A stretch of DNA of 64,000 bases from Mesorhizobium sp. M9A.F.Ca.ET.002.03.1.2 (GCF_003952365.1 NZ_CP034443.1:1853001-1917000); one strand, 5' to 3'; counted from the first letter of the stretch, positions 1 through 11,364 are shown. Program-made: numbers and translations. Notes: a model not told the origin generated them from the sequence alone.

Positions 1-336
1 CCCGAGCCGAAGGCCAAGCCGACGCGGACAAAACCGAAGCTGGACCTGTCCGCCTTCCAGGCTGTCAAGCGCGATTTTGCTTTCGTCGTCGACAAGGCGG
101 TCGAGGCCGGAACGCTGACCCGCGCAGCACTTGCCGCAGACAAGAAGCTGATCACCGGCGTCTCGGTCTTCGATATTTTCGAAGGTGCGGCGCTCGGCGC
201 GGCCAAGAAATCGGTCGCCATCGAAGTGTCGATCCAGCCGGTCGAAAAGACGCTGACCGACGAGGATTTCGAGGCTTTGGCCAAGCGCATCGTCGAGAAC
301 GTACACAAGCAGACGGGTGGCGTGCTCAGAACCTGA
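1..336 (+). CDS. pheT: Phenylalanine--tRNA ligase beta subunit, C-terminal part (5' end outside window)
   Basis: The frame is open from base 1 to a TGA at 334-336 and gives the last 111 residues of a protein whose start lies to the left. The segment beginning RDFAFVVDK and ending in [16 protein letters not shown] matches the FDX-ACB (anticodon-binding, B8) domain that closes bacterial PheT. This domain helps recognise tRNA-Phe in the (alpha-beta)2 synthetase, which charges tRNA in the cytoplasm. The assignment rests on this domain only, because the catalytic-like and tRNA-binding modules are outside the window. The next gene starts about 40 bases after the stop on the same strand. Confidence 0.85.
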   Translation, partial: PEPKAKPTRTKPKLDLSAFQAVKRDFAFVVDKAVEAGTLTRAALAADKKLITGVSVFDIFEGAALGAAKKSVAIEVSIQPVEKTLTDEDFEALAKRIVENVHKQTGGVLRT

Positions 337-376
337 GGGATTGCCGCCAGGTGGCGAATCGCCTTCCAAAGGGGTG

Positions 377-985
377 ATGGATCACCTTCGCTATGCCGGG
401 CTTTCGTTCGAGGCACAACGGGCGGCTTTTCTCGCCATAGTGTCCACCGACCCGCTGCTCGCCGATGCGCTGGCGCGGGTGCGCGCGCTCGCACTGCCGG
501 ACTGGCTGGTGGTCTCCGGCGCGCTTTACAACAGCGTCTGGAACCACCTGACCGGCAAGCCATCGGGTTACGGCATCAAAGATATCGACCTGTTCTATTT
601 CGACGACTCTGATCTGTCGTATGAGGCCGAGGACGTGGTCATTCGCCGCGCGGCCAGGCATTTCGAGGAGCTGCCGCTGCCGGTCGAAGTGCGCAACCAG
701 GCGCGGGTGCATCTGTGGTACCCCAAGAAATTCGGACAGCCGTGCCCGCGCTATACGAGTTCCAGTGAATCGGTCAGCTATTTCGCTTCGAGGACCCATG
801 CGGTCGGCGTTCGATACGACGGGAATGGGCAGTTGGATCTCGTGGCGCCGTTCGGTCTCAATGACATTTTCACGTTCCGCATCACGCCGAACCGGGTGAT
901 GGACAACCAGAAGACACATGAGGCGAAGGGTGCGCGTGCCAGGGAGAACTGGCCGGAGATTAGTGTGGTGCCTTGGTGGGACTAG
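377..985 (+). CDS. Nucleotidyltransferase family protein (DUF925 / NTP_transf_6 type)
   Basis: A 202-residue protein from ATG 377, just after an AAAGGGG stretch. The frame stays open upstream to a GTG at 317 that would overlap pheT, so the shorter start is preferred. The segment IKDIDLFYFDDSDLS and the run of conserved charged residues around EVRNQARVHLWYPKKFG match my knowledge of this uncharacterised nucleotidyltransferase-like family. Paired acidic residues (DID) stand where such folds bind metal. No substrate is known to me. It follows pheT on the same strand and faces the aldo/keto reductase; a perfect inverted repeat lies between the convergent ends. Confidence 0.7.
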   Translation: MDHLRYAGLSFEAQRAAFLAIVSTDPLLADALARVRALALPDWLVVSGALYNSVWNHLTGKPSGYGIKDIDLFYFDDSDLSYEAEDVVIRRAARHFEELPLPVEVRNQARVHLWYPKKFGQPCPRYTSSSESVSYFASRTHAVGVRYDGNGQLDLVAPFGLNDIFTFRITPNRVMDNQKTHEAKGARARENWPEISVVPWWD

Positions 986-1001
986 CGAAATAAGAAAAGT
1001 C

Positions 1002-1034
1002 GGCGGGACAGCGCCCCATAGGCGCTGTCCCGCC
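1002..1034. terminator. Perfect 14-bp inverted repeat between convergent genes
   Basis: GGCGGGACAGCGCC at 1002-1015 and its exact complement at 1021-1034 enclose a 5-base loop. It lies between the convergent nucleotidyltransferase and aldo/keto reductase genes, which suits a bidirectional terminator. Neither side has a clear T-run, so intrinsic termination is inferred from position and stem strength only. Confidence 0.5.
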
Positions 1035-1118
1035 AACGTCTCGCAACCTTCTGCATCGCGCGGCGTTCGAAAAGGGCACCGAAGCGCCCCTTTTTGATCC
1101 ACCCCGGTCCGCGACGGT

Positions 1119-2114
<996 letters not shown>

Positions 2115-2210
2115 CACGCGTCTCCTTGTTGTGATGCGACGGAAATAACGTCTTGCGTTGCGTTCGATAATCGGCTCCCATTCGCACGGGCTGTTCTAAA
2201 ATATAGATCA

Positions 2211-3101
2211 ATGAAGCGAACCCATCTCTCCCAACTCGCGGTGCTGGCGACCGTCGCCCAGTGCGGCGGCTTTCGCGGCGCGGCCAGGGAACTCGCCATC
2301 GCGCCCTCGGCGGTCAGCCACGCGGTGTCCAGCCTGGAAGCGCATCTCGGCGTTCGGCTCCTGGCGCGCAGCACGCGTAGCGTCGCTCCGACCGAGGAAG
2401 GCGCGCAATTGCTCGAGCGCTTGCGGCCGGCCCTGTCGGAGATCGACCTCGCTCTGGAATCGGCGATCGAGGCGCGCGACCGGCCGGCCGGCAATCTCAG
2501 GCTCACCGTGCCGCGCACTGCGGCCCATCTGGCGCTGACGCCGCGGCTCGGCGCCTTTGCATCGGCCTATCCGGACATCGTGCTGGAGATCGTCATCGAA
2601 GACCGCTTCACCGATGTGGTCGAAGGCGGCTTCGACGGCGGCGTGCGGCTCGGCGAAAGCCTGCAGCGCGACATGATCGCTGTGCGCATCGGGCCAGACC
2701 TTCGCGGCGCCGTCGTCGGCGCGCCATCCTATTTCGCGACCATGCCCAGACCGCGTCATCCGCACGATCTCGTCGATCATCGTTGCCTCCGCTTCCGTTT
2801 CTCCAGCGGCATTCTCTACCGCTGGGAATTCGAGAAGGACGGCGAGGAGATCGAACTGCCGGTGCAAGGGCCGCTGATCCTCGACGAGGACCATCTGATC
2901 GCCAATGCGGCGGTCGACGGCGCCGGGCTTGCCTTCCTGTTCGAGGATTATGTCCGCGAGGCGCTGGCCGCCGGCAAGCTCATTCGGGTGCTGGAGGACT
3001 GGTGTCCGCCCTTCGACGGTTTCTTCGTCTACTACCCAAGCCGCCGCCAGATGCGGCCGGCGCTCAGGGCCTTTGTCGATTTCTTCAAGGTGGCTGGCTA
3101 A
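2211..3101 (+). CDS. LysR family transcriptional regulator
   Basis: A 296-residue regulator. Residues 1-60 carry the winged helix-turn-helix (AVLATVAQCGGFRGAARELA, then SAVSHAVSSLE), and roughly 88-295 form the LysR substrate-binding domain. The ATG at 2211 begins MKRTHLSQL, a typical LysR N-terminus. It faces the aldo/keto reductase across a short shared promoter region and probably controls it. The effector is unknown. A 10-bp hairpin follows the stop. Confidence 0.88.
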   Translation: MKRTHLSQLAVLATVAQCGGFRGAARELAIAPSAVSHAVSSLEAHLGVRLLARSTRSVAPTEEGAQLLERLRPALSEIDLALESAIEARDRPAGNLRLTVPRTAAHLALTPRLGAFASAYPDIVLEIVIEDRFTDVVEGGFDGGVRLGESLQRDMIAVRIGPDLRGAVVGAPSYFATMPRPRHPHDLVDHRCLRFRFSSGILYRWEFEKDGEEIELPVQGPLILDEDHLIANAAVDGAGLAFLFEDYVREALAAGKLIRVLEDWCPPFDGFFVYYPSRRQMRPALRAFVDFFKVAG

Positions 3102-3103
3102 GC

Positions 3104-3128
3104 CCACCCTCCCCACAAGGGAGGGTGG
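3104..3128 (+). terminator. Hairpin after the LysR gene
   Basis: CCACCCTCCC at 3104-3113 pairs perfectly with 3119-3128 around a 5-base loop, starting 3 bases after the LysR stop codon. No T-run follows, so this is a probable transcript-end or mRNA-stabilising hairpin, not a canonical intrinsic terminator. Confidence 0.45.
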
Positions 3129-3160
3129 AAGAAAGCTGGACCGGGAAGCGTTTGCGGACC

Positions 3161-3739
3161 ATGCAAGCTACGATCATAAACAGCACGACCCGCTACGGCT
3201 GGGCGGCGATCATCCTTCACTGGCTGATCGCCGCGATCTTCATCGGCCAGTTCGTGCTCGGCTTCGTCATGATGCGGCTATCCAGCCAGCGCACCGCCTT
3301 CGAACTGATCCAGCTGCACAAGTCGTTCGGTTTCCTGCTGCTCGGCCTGGTGATCCTGCGCATCGCCTGGCGTCTCGGCAATGCAGCGCCGGCGCTGCCG
3401 CACTCGGTCGGGCCTCTGGAGCGCCGCATGGCGCCGCTTGCTCACCTTGGGCTTTATGCGTTTCAGCTTGCGTTGCCTCTGTCCGGCTGGGCGCTGGTCT
3501 CGGTCTCGATGCTGGGCATCCCGAGCGTGCCCTTCAACCTGTTCGTGATGCCGAACCTGCCACTCGCGCAATCGGACGCGGCAGAGAGCTTCTGGGCGGC
3601 AGTGCACTGGTATCTTGCCTATGCCGGCATCGGGCTCGTCGCCTTGCATTTCGTCGCGGCGCTGCGCCATCATTTCTGGCTGAAGGACGCGGTGCTGATG
3701 CGCATGATCACGCCTTCGTCAGATCACAGCGTGGAATAG
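3161..3739 (+). CDS. Cytochrome b561 family membrane protein
   Basis: A 192-residue integral membrane protein with four hydrophobic segments and histidines in the positions typical of diheme b561 proteins (ILHWLIAAIF near residue 20, IQLHKSFGFLL near 50, AVHWYLAYAG near 150, ALHFVAALRHHFW near 165). Such proteins pass electrons, often from ubiquinol, across or along the inner membrane. The ATG at 3161 opens the conserved part; longer frames upstream run back into the LysR gene. A YceI-like gene follows 68 bases downstream on the same strand, a pairing often seen in proteobacteria, so the two are probably co-transcribed. Confidence 0.82.
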   Translation: MQATIINSTTRYGWAAIILHWLIAAIFIGQFVLGFVMMRLSSQRTAFELIQLHKSFGFLLLGLVILRIAWRLGNAAPALPHSVGPLERRMAPLAHLGLYAFQLALPLSGWALVSVSMLGIPSVPFNLFVMPNLPLAQSDAAESFWAAVHWYLAYAGIGLVALHFVAALRHHFWLKDAVLMRMITPSSDHSVE

Positions 3740-3807
3740 AGCGGGCGGCTCATTCGTTCATGGGGTGAGGACGCGGAAAAGCGTTGCCTCCAAAAAAGGA
3801 ATACCCC

Positions 3808-4383
3808 ATGTATGCGCGCATCTTCGGATTTGCGGCGGTCGCCGCTTGCCTTGCCATGCCTGTTTTCGCGGCAGTGGCGCTCAGCGACGCTGCCGGCAGC
3901 TACACGATCAGCCCGGCGAGTTCCAGCATCCGCTTCTCCATCGGCAAGGCCGGCGGCGGCGGGCTCGACGGCGCCTTCGCTCGCTTTAAGGGCTCGATAC
4001 GCATCGACAACAGCAATGTCGGACGCTCCAGGGTCAACTTCACTATCTTCCCCGAAAGCGTCGGCACCGGTCAGAGTCGCGTCGACGCCTTCCTTCGTTC
4101 CGACGCGGTGTTCGACGCCGCCAACAACCCGGAAATCCAGTTCCGCTCGACCAGCGTGAAACGCACCGGCGACACGTCGGCGCTTGTCACCGGTCGGCTG
4201 ACGGCGCGCGGCAAGACCTTTTCGGAAAAATTCACGGCCGAGCTCGGCGGCCTCAAGGCGGGCACGATAAAATTCCACGTCACCGGCAAGGTGCTGCGGT
4301 CGCGCTACGGCATGGATGTCGGCACGCCGATCTATTCGAACGTCGTCAACTTCGACATGACGCTTACGGGTAGACGAGGCTGA
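3808..4383 (+). CDS. YceI family periplasmic protein
   Basis: A 191-residue protein with a Sec-type signal peptide at residues 1-21 (FGFAAVAACLAMPVFAA) followed by a YceI lipocalin-like beta-barrel: YTISPASSSIRFSIGK, SRVDAFLRSDAVFDAANNPEIQFRS and a C-terminal VVNFDMTLTG. Family members bind polyisoprenoid or amide ligands in the periplasm; the ligand here is unknown. An AAGGA 7 bases upstream fixes the ATG at 3808. It sits behind a cytochrome b561 gene, consistent with a joint role in quinone or isoprenoid handling (inference). Confidence 0.82.
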   Translation: MYARIFGFAAVAACLAMPVFAAVALSDAAGSYTISPASSSIRFSIGKAGGGGLDGAFARFKGSIRIDNSNVGRSRVNFTIFPESVGTGQSRVDAFLRSDAVFDAANNPEIQFRSTSVKRTGDTSALVTGRLTARGKTFSEKFTAELGGLKAGTIKFHVTGKVLRSRYGMDVGTPIYSNVVNFDMTLTGRRG

Positions 4384-4505
4384 GCAGTTGAGGAACCCAA
4401 GCTGCGGAGGGGAGCCGTATTTGTTCGCCGCCATGCTCCCGCATTGGCTTTTCCACCGATTTCAGGCAAACCTCGACGCCTGTAATTTCGAGAGGGAGAA
4501 GCCTG

Positions 4506-5492
4506 ATGTTCCGATGGGGTGTTTTGTCGACGGCCAAGATCGGCCGCGAGCATCTTTTGCCGGCAATTGTCGAGGCGGAGAACGGCGTTCTGTCGGCGAT
4601 CGCCAGCCGCGACTTGTCGAAAGCCCGTGCCCTGGCCGACCGTTTCGGCGCGCCCCATGCCTTCGGTTCCTATAGGGAGCTGCTCGCCTCCGAGGACGTC
4701 GACGGCGTCTACATCCCGCTCCCGACCGCGCAGCATGTCGAATGGACGGCCAAGGCTATCGAAGCCGGCAAGCATGTGCTGGTCGAAAAGCCTTTGGCGC
4801 TCGATGCCAAGGACATTCCGCCGCTGATCGAGCTGCGCAACGCCAAGAAAGTTCTGGTCTGCGAAGCCTTCATGGTCGTCTACCACCCGCAATGGATCAA
4901 GGTGCGCGAGCTGATCGCCAACGGCGCCATCGGCCGGCTGCGCCATGTCCAGGGCGCGTTCTCCTACTACAATGTCGATCCGGCCAACATGCGCAACCAG
5001 CTTGACCTCGGCGGCGGCGCGCTGCCCGACATCGGCGTCTACCCGACGGTGTCGACGCGCTTTTCGACGGGCAAGGAGCCGCTGCGCGTCCAGGCGACGA
5101 TCGAGCGCGACAAGACGTTCGGCACCGACATCTACTCCTCGATCCGCGCCGATTTCGGCGACTTCGAACTGTCGTTCTACCTGTCGACGCAGATGGCGGC
5201 GCGGCAGGTGATGGTGTTCCACGGCGAGAAGGGCTTCATCGAGGTGCTTTCGCCGTTCAACGCCGGAATCTACGATCATCATCGCATCGAACTGCACAAC
5301 CAGAACCACAGCGAGGCGCAAGTTTTCCGCTTCCCCGGCATGCAGCAATACCGGCTGGAGGTCGAGGCCTTCGCGCGGGCGGCACTTGGCGGCAAGGACC
5401 GCGTCTTCACGCTGGAAGAATCAGTGCTCAACCAGAAGGTCATCGACGCCATCTTCCGCGCCGGCGAGAAGGAAGGCTGGGAGACGGTCTGA
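4506..5492 (+). CDS. Gfo/Idh/MocA family oxidoreductase
   Basis: A 328-residue NAD(P)-dependent dehydrogenase. The N-terminal Rossmann domain begins [13 protein letters not shown], and the family's EKP motif is at residues 94-96 (LVEKPLALD). The C-terminal alpha/beta domain has [12 protein letters not shown], as in dimeric dihydrodiol dehydrogenase and related sugar dehydrogenases. A purine-rich AGGGAG lies 8-10 bases before ATG 4506. The substrate is probably a sugar or inositol derivative but is not determined. A double-hairpin repeat separates it from the next gene. Confidence 0.85.
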   Translation: MFRWGVLSTAKIGREHLLPAIVEAENGVLSAIASRDLSKARALADRFGAPHAFGSYRELLASEDVDGVYIPLPTAQHVEWTAKAIEAGKHVLVEKPLALDAKDIPPLIELRNAKKVLVCEAFMVVYHPQWIKVRELIANGAIGRLRHVQGAFSYYNVDPANMRNQLDLGGGALPDIGVYPTVSTRFSTGKEPLRVQATIERDKTFGTDIYSSIRADFGDFELSFYLSTQMAARQVMVFHGEKGFIEVLSPFNAGIYDHHRIELHNQNHSEAQVFRFPGMQQYRLEVEAFARAALGGKDRVFTLEESVLNQKVIDAIFRAGEKEGWETV

Positions 5493-5499
5493 CAACTAA

Positions 5500-5601
5500 G
5501 CAGGTTCCGCAAAAGTGTCCCACGGTTTTGCGACAAGAACCTGCGACAAACCAAAGAATCTAAGCAGGCATTCGTGGGCTAGTCCACGAATGCCTGCTTA
5601 G
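5500..5601. repeat. RIME-like double-palindrome intergenic repeat, copy A
   Basis: There are two adjacent palindromes. The first has arms GCAGGTTC (5500-5507) and GAACCTGC (5537-5544) with an inner CGCAAAA/TTTTGCG pair. The second is an 18-bp perfect stem, 5560-5577 with 5584-5601. The layout is the same as at 28342, 30862 and 42756: an outer arm, an AAAAGTG...GGTTTT core, a short spacer, then a second stem. It resembles the Rhizobium-specific intergenic mosaic elements as I remember them. Confidence 0.75.
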
Positions 5602-5633
5602 TTAAAGCCGGGGAGGAGAGCCGGGGGGAGAAA

Positions 5634-7292
5634 ATGGCTGGCGATGCGGATGTGATCATTGTCGGCGCCGGCCTTGCCGGCCTCGTCGCGGCGGCGGAAC
5701 TGGCCGAGGCCGGCAAGAAGACCATCATCGTCGACCAGGAGCCTGAACAGTCGCTCGGCGGCCAGGCATTCTGGTCGCTTGGCGGCATCTTCCTCGTCGA
5801 TTCGCCCGAACAGCGGCGCATGCGCATCCGCGATTCGCATGATCTGGCGCTCGAGGACTGGCTGGGCACCGCCGCCTTCGACCGCCCGGAAGATCTCTGG
5901 CCGCGCCGCTGGGCCGAGGCCTATGTCGGCTTCGCCGCCGTTGAGAAGCGCTCGTGGCTCATGCAGCGCGGCATAAAATTCTTTCCCGTGGTCGGCTGGG
6001 CCGAGCGCGGCGGCGGCAACGCCGTCGGCCACGGCAACTCGGTGCCGCGCTTTCATGTCACCTGGGGCACCGGGCCCGGCGTGCTGGAACCGTTCGTCCG
6101 GCGCGTGCGCGAGGCCGAAAGACAAGGGCTGATCCGCTTCAAGTTCCGCCACCGGGTCAACGAGCTGACCCGGACGGGCACCACCGTCGACGGCGTGCGC
6201 GGCGATGTCTTGATGCCGAGCGATGTCGAGCGCGGCCGCAAGAGTTCGCGCGACAAATCAGGCGACTTCGAATTCAGGGCGCAAGCGGTCATCGTCGCCT
6301 CCGGCGGCATCGGCGCCAATCCCGAGCTTGTCCGCAAGAACTGGCCGCAGCGCCTGGGCGCGCCGCCCAGCCGCATGATCAGCGGCGTTCCCGACCATGT
6401 CGACGGCCGCATGCTGGCGATCACCGAACGGGCCGGTGGCTCGATCATCAATCGCGACCGCATGTGGCACTATGTCGAAGGCATCAGGAACTGGGCGCCG
6501 CTCTGGACCGATCATGCCATCCGCATCCTGCCCGGCCCGTCGTCGCTGTGGCTCGACGCCCGCGGCAAACGCCTGCCGGTGCCGCTCTATCCCGGCTTCG
6601 ACACGCTGGGCACGCTCAGCCACATCATGAGCACCGGCTTCGACTATTCCTGGTTCATCCTGACCCAAAAGATCATCCAGAAGGAGTTCGCGCTGTCGGG
6701 CTCCGAGCAGAATCCCGACCTGACGGGGAAAAGCTGGCGACAGGTGCTCGGCCGCGCCACGTCAGGCGTTCCCGGTCCGGTGAAGGCGTTCATGGAGAAG
6801 GGCGAGGACTTCATCGTAGAGCCTGATTTGCCGGCGCTGGTCGCCCGCATGAACGCGCTTGCCGGCGGCGAGCCGCTGCTTGAACTGGCCCAAGTCGAGC
6901 GCGAAATCCGCGCTCGCGACCGGCAGCTCGACAATCCGTTCGCCAAGGACATGCAGATCACCGCCTTGCGCGGCGCGCGGGCCTATCTCGGCGACCGGCT
7001 GATCCGCACGGCTAAGCCGCACAAGATGCTCGACCCTGCCAATGGCCCGCTGATCGCGGTCCGGCTCAACATATTGACGCGCAAGACGCTGGGCGGCCTG
7101 CAGACCGATCTCGACAGCCGCGTGCTGGGCGCCGACGGCCAGCCGATCGAGGGGTTGTATGCCGCCGGCGAAGCCGCCGGTTTCGGCGGCGGCGGCATGC
7201 ATGGTTACGCAGCGCTGGAAGGCACGTTTCTCGGCGGCTGCATCTTCTCCGGCCGCAGCGCCGGCCGCGCGGCCACGCGTGGGATGGCGTGA
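5634..7292 (+). CDS. FAD-binding dehydrogenase (fumarate reductase / ketosteroid dehydrogenase-like flavoprotein)
   Basis: A 552-residue flavoprotein. Residues 7-17 form the FAD-binding Rossmann fingerprint VIIVGAGLAGL, and the C-terminus has the second FAD contact (GLYAAGEAAGFGGGGMHGYAALEGTFLGG), typical of the fumarate reductase / 3-ketosteroid-1-dehydrogenase superfamily. No membrane segment or signal peptide is seen, so it is cytoplasmic. GGGGGGAG upstream supports ATG 5634. It follows copy A of the intergenic repeat and is convergent with the esterase gene, ending only 4 bases from it. The substrate is unknown. Confidence 0.82.
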   Translation: MAGDADVIIVGAGLAGLVAAAELAEAGKKTIIVDQEPEQSLGGQAFWSLGGIFLVDSPEQRRMRIRDSHDLALEDWLGTAAFDRPEDLWPRRWAEAYVGFAAVEKRSWLMQRGIKFFPVVGWAERGGGNAVGHGNSVPRFHVTWGTGPGVLEPFVRRVREAERQGLIRFKFRHRVNELTRTGTTVDGVRGDVLMPSDVERGRKSSRDKSGDFEFRAQAVIVASGGIGANPELVRKNWPQRLGAPPSRMISGVPDHVDGRMLAITERAGGSIINRDRMWHYVEGIRNWAPLWTDHAIRILPGPSSLWLDARGKRLPVPLYPGFDTLGTLSHIMSTGFDYSWFILTQKIIQKEFALSGSEQNPDLTGKSWRQVLGRATSGVPGPVKAFMEKGEDFIVEPDLPALVARMNALAGGEPLLELAQVEREIRARDRQLDNPFAKDMQITALRGARAYLGDRLIRTAKPHKMLDPANGPLIAVRLNILTRKTLGGLQTDLDSRVLGADGQPIEGLYAAGEAAGFGGGGMHGYAALEGTFLGGCIFSGRSAGRAATRGMA

Positions 7293-7296
7293 GACC

Positions 7297-8238
<942 letters not shown>

Positions 8239-8337
8239 GGGAACGGAACGGATCGTAACGATAACGAACCCGCCTGGACACTCACCTCTGGCCTGCCCGT
8301 CCTCCGCAGCAGCTGCGCTGCAGCTGCGGAGGGTGGA

Positions 8338-8461
8338 CCGGCCATCTCCCCCGCAAGGGGGGAGATTGGATGTCGCGTGGGCTTTCGCCAATTTTCAGCG
8401 GTCGAGGAAGGGCGGTGCCGTTTGAGCTGCCAATCTCCCCCCTTGCGGGGGAGATGCCCGG
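8338..8461. repeat. Inverted-repeat (MITE-like) intergenic element
   Basis: Two 32-base arms, 8338-8369 and 8430-8461, are complementary with one mismatch (CATCTCCCCCGCAAGGGGGG core) around a 60-base centre. A second copy with longer arms lies at 20039-20213, so this is a dispersed family. A separate palindrome rich in GCAGCTGC lies just left at about 8305-8330. No coding capacity is seen. Confidence 0.75.
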
Positions 8462-8507
8462 CAGGGCAGTAGGGGGTGTGACGGAACGCCGTCATCTCAG
8501 CACTCCC

Positions 8508-9290
8508 TCACTTCCCCTTCCAAACCGGGTCACGCTTCTCCGCAAATGCGCGAAAACCCTCGAGATTGTCCTCTGAGCCGTACAGCGCATCGACAGTCGC
8601 CAGCTGTCGGCGCGTCACCCGGTTCATGGCGTCCTGGAAGGTGAGCGCCTCGGCGACTCTCGCCGTCTCCTTGATCGCGGCGAAGACCAGCGGCGGGCCG
8701 CTGGCCAGCAGCCGTGCGATCTCCCAGACGCGGTCCTCGAGTTTGTCCTTGGGCAGCACCTCGTTGACCAGGCCCCAGCGATGCGCCTCGGCGACATCCA
8801 TCCAGCGGCCGGTGAGCAAAAGGTCCATGGCGACGTGATAGGGAATGCGCTTCGGCAGCTTGATCGTTGCCGCGTCGGCCAAAGTGCCGGCGCGGATCTC
8901 GGGCAGCGCGAAGGAGGAATGATCGGACGCGTAGATGAGGTCGCAGGACAGCGCCAGCTCGAAGCCGCCGCCGACCGCCATGCCGTTGACGCAGGCGATG
9001 ACCGGCTTGTTGAGGTCGCGCAATTCCTGCAGCCCGGCGAAGCCGCCGACGCCATAGTCGCCGTCGACCGCGTCGCCGCCGGCCGCGGCCTTGAGATCCC
9101 AGCCGGCGCAGAAGAACTTGTCGCCAGCAGTCCTGACGATGGCGACGCGCAAGCCCGGATCGTCGCGGAACGCCTTGAACGTCTCGCCCATCAGCCGCGA
9201 GGTCTTGAGATCAATGGCATTGGCCTTGGGCCGGTCGAGCGTGACTTCGAGGATCGTGCCCTCGCGGCGGGTCGAAATGACGTCAGGCAT
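8508..9290 (-). CDS. caiD: Enoyl-CoA hydratase, carnitinyl-CoA dehydratase type
   Basis: A 260-residue crotonase-fold enzyme that would interconvert crotonobetainyl-CoA and L-carnitinyl-CoA. Landmarks are the oxyanion segment DKFFCAGWDLKAA, the GMAVGGGFELALSCDLIYA motif, and ALPEIRAG in place of the common PE-x-x-LG catalytic segment. The ATG at 9290 overlaps the end of the upstream CoA-ligase gene by 8 bases, so the genes are translationally linked. The CaiD assignment depends on context: L-carnitine dehydrogenase, acyl-CoA dehydrogenase and CoA ligase lie in the same operon. A generic enoyl-CoA hydratase remains possible. Confidence 0.75.
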   Translation of the reverse strand: MPDVISTRREGTILEVTLDRPKANAIDLKTSRLMGETFKAFRDDPGLRVAIVRTAGDKFFCAGWDLKAAAGGDAVDGDYGVGGFAGLQELRDLNKPVIACVNGMAVGGGFELALSCDLIYASDHSSFALPEIRAGTLADAATIKLPKRIPYHVAMDLLLTGRWMDVAEAHRWGLVNEVLPKDKLEDRVWEIARLLASGPPLVFAAIKETARVAEALTFQDAMNRVTRRQLATVDALYGSEDNLEGFRAFAEKRDPVWKGK

Positions 9291-11361
9291 TCTTCTTGTC
9301 TCCCAGCACCAGCAGCGCGTCGGCGATCCAGGCGCCATTGCCCTCGGTGCAGACGATCAGCGGGTTGATGTCGAGCTCCTCGATCTCGGCGGCATTGTCC
9401 TGCACGAAGGCGGCAATGCCCGATATCGCAGCGATGGCCGCCGCGACATCGGCCTTGGGCCGGCCGCGATAGCCTTCGAGCAGCGGGAACAATTTGAGCC
9501 CGCGCAACGCCGCCTCGATGTCGTCGCGTGTCGCCGGCAGCATCAGCGTGACGCTGTCGCGCAGCAGCTCTACCAGCACGCCACCGGTGCCCAGCGTCAT
9601 CACCGCGCCGAACATCGGGTCGCGGGTGAAGCCGACGATGAGTTCGGCGACGCCGTCGCGCACCATGCGCTCGACATAGAGGCCGGTGCCAAGCGGGTCG
9701 AGATCATGGGCGGCCGTGCTGACGGATTCGGCATCCCTGAGGTTGAGCCGCACCGCGCCGAGCTCGGATTTGTGGGTCACGCCCAAAGCCTTCAGCGCCA
9801 CCGGAAAGCCGAGCGCCATCGAGGAGATGACAGCCTCGACGGCATTGCCGGCGCGTTCGCCCCTGGGCACGGAAAGCCCGGCCTCGATAAGGCGCGCTTT
9901 CGCCTCGGCCTCATCAGGGGTGACATGGTCGCCGGCCGGCGCGCCGGATGCGGAGGTGTCGATCGCCTGCGCCTGCGGCTCGCGCCAGGCCCAGCCGATG
10001 AACGCTGCCGCCTGGGCGGCGTCCATGGCCTCGGCAATGCCGAACAATGGCACCATGCCGCGCGCCATCAGCCCGGCGGTGTATTCCTCGGGCAGGTTCT
10101 CGGGCAGCGAGGAGACGATCGCGCCCTGCGCCTTGTTGGTCTTCAACGCCGATTCGAAGGCGCGCAGCGTCGTCCACCAATCGGTGTCAGAGCAGCGATC
10201 TGGACGCGGGAAATCGAGCACCAGCATGTTGAGGTCGAAGCCGCCCGACACCATGGCCGTGAAGGTGGCGGTCATCGCCGGTTCGTCGTTCCAGATGAAG
10301 GTGTGGTAGTCGAGCGGGTTAGCCACCGCGACCAGCGGCCCGAGCGTCGATTTGACATGGGCGCGGTGCGTGTCGGTCAGATCAGGGAAGTTCACCCAGC
10401 GGCCTTCGGCGCTGTCGGCCATGACAGACGCCTCGCCGCCCGAACAGCTCATCGACGACAGCCGGTAGCCGGGCAGGGGTCCGGTGACGTGCAGCAGCTT
10501 CAACGCCTCGATGAAGGCCGGGATCGAATCGACGCGGGCGATGCCGAGCCGCTTCAGGAAGGCGCCTGATGCCGCGTCGGAGCCGGCCAGCGATGCCGTA
10601 TGCGACACGGTTGCCTGCCGCGCCTGCTCGGAGCGGCCGACTTTCATGGCGATAACAGGTTTTTTCAGCTCCCGCGCCCGCGCCGCCAGCCGCTCGAAGC
10701 CGGCTACCGAATCGAAGGCCTCGATGTGCAGGCCGAGCGCGGTGACGCGATCGTCCTCGATCAGGCCGAGCGCCATTTCGGAAAGGCCGGTCTGCGCCTG
10801 GTTGCCGGCAGTCATCAAAAAGGCGATCGGCAGGCCGCGCTTCTGCATCGTCATGTTGATGGCGATGTTGGACGACTGGGTGATGATGGCCACACCCTTG
10901 CCGCCCTCGGCCAGCCTGATGCCGCCATGCTGGTCCGGCCATAGCAGCGCGCCGTCGGCGTAGTTGATCAGGCCGTAGCAGTTCGGCCCGATGATCGGCA
11001 TCCGGCCGGCGGCTGCAATCAGCTCGGCCTGCAGCCGCTCGCCGTCCTCGTCATAGGCCTCTGTTTCGAGGAAGCCGGCGGCAAAGCAGACGGCGCCGCC
11101 GGCGCCGCGTTCGGCCAGCGCCTTGACCACCTCGATGGTCAAATGCCGGTTGACGCCGACAAAGGCGGCGTCGGGCGCCGCAGGCAGGTCGGCCACTGAA
11201 CGATAGGCTTTCCGTCCGGCGACCTCGTCCTTGGTCGGGTGCACCGGCCAGATATCGCCGGCAAAGCCCATCTTGATCGATTGCGCGACGACGGCAGCAG
11301 CCTGCGCGCCGCCGAAGACGGCGACCGATTTCGGCCGCAGAAGGCGTTCAAGTTTGTGCAT
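9283..11361 (-). CDS. NDP-forming acyl-CoA synthetase (acetate--CoA ligase family)
   Basis: A 692-residue fused synthetase. The CoA-binding Rossmann domain is N-terminal (KSVAVFGGAQ, GPNCYG at 125-130). The succinyl-CoA-synthetase-like domain carries the phosphorylated histidine His254 in VSHTASLAG. The C-terminal half is an ATP-grasp domain (PVALKALGVTHKSELGAV). It makes an acyl-CoA from a free acid with ATP or GTP. Its place between the acyl-CoA dehydrogenase and CaiD-like genes suggests a betaine-type acid such as gamma-butyrobetaine, crotonobetaine or carnitine as substrate (inference). It starts 3 bases after the acyl-CoA dehydrogenase stop. Confidence 0.85.
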   Translation of the reverse strand: MHKLERLLRPKSVAVFGGAQAAAVVAQSIKMGFAGDIWPVHPTKDEVAGRKAYRSVADLPAAPDAAFVGVNRHLTIEVVKALAERGAGGAVCFAAGFLETEAYDEDGERLQAELIAAAGRMPIIGPNCYGLINYADGALLWPDQHGGIRLAEGGKGVAIITQSSNIAINMTMQKRGLPIAFLMTAGNQAQTGLSEMALGLIEDDRVTALGLHIEAFDSVAGFERLAARARELKKPVIAMKVGRSEQARQATVSHTASLAGSDAASGAFLKRLGIARVDSIPAFIEALKLLHVTGPLPGYRLSSMSCSGGEASVMADSAEGRWVNFPDLTDTHRAHVKSTLGPLVAVANPLDYHTFIWNDEPAMTATFTAMVSGGFDLNMLVLDFPRPDRCSDTDWWTTLRAFESALKTNKAQGAIVSSLPENLPEEYTAGLMARGMVPLFGIAEAMDAAQAAAFIGWAWREPQAQAIDTSASGAPAGDHVTPDEAEAKARLIEAGLSVPRGERAGNAVEAVISSMALGFPVALKALGVTHKSELGAVRLNLRDAESVSTAAHDLDPLGTGLYVERMVRDGVAELIVGFTRDPMFGAVMTLGTGGVLVELLRDSVTLMLPATRDDIEAALRGLKLFPLLEGYRGRPKADVAAAIAAISGIAAFVQDNAAEIEELDINPLIVCTEGNGAWIADALLVLGDKKNA

Positions 11362-11364
11362 CGA

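Noticed and set aside
8277..8500. CRISPR-like repeats in the GC-rich intergenic stretch
   Set aside because: The repeats are inverted, not direct with regular spacers; this is a MITE-like element. No CRISPR array was seen anywhere in the window.
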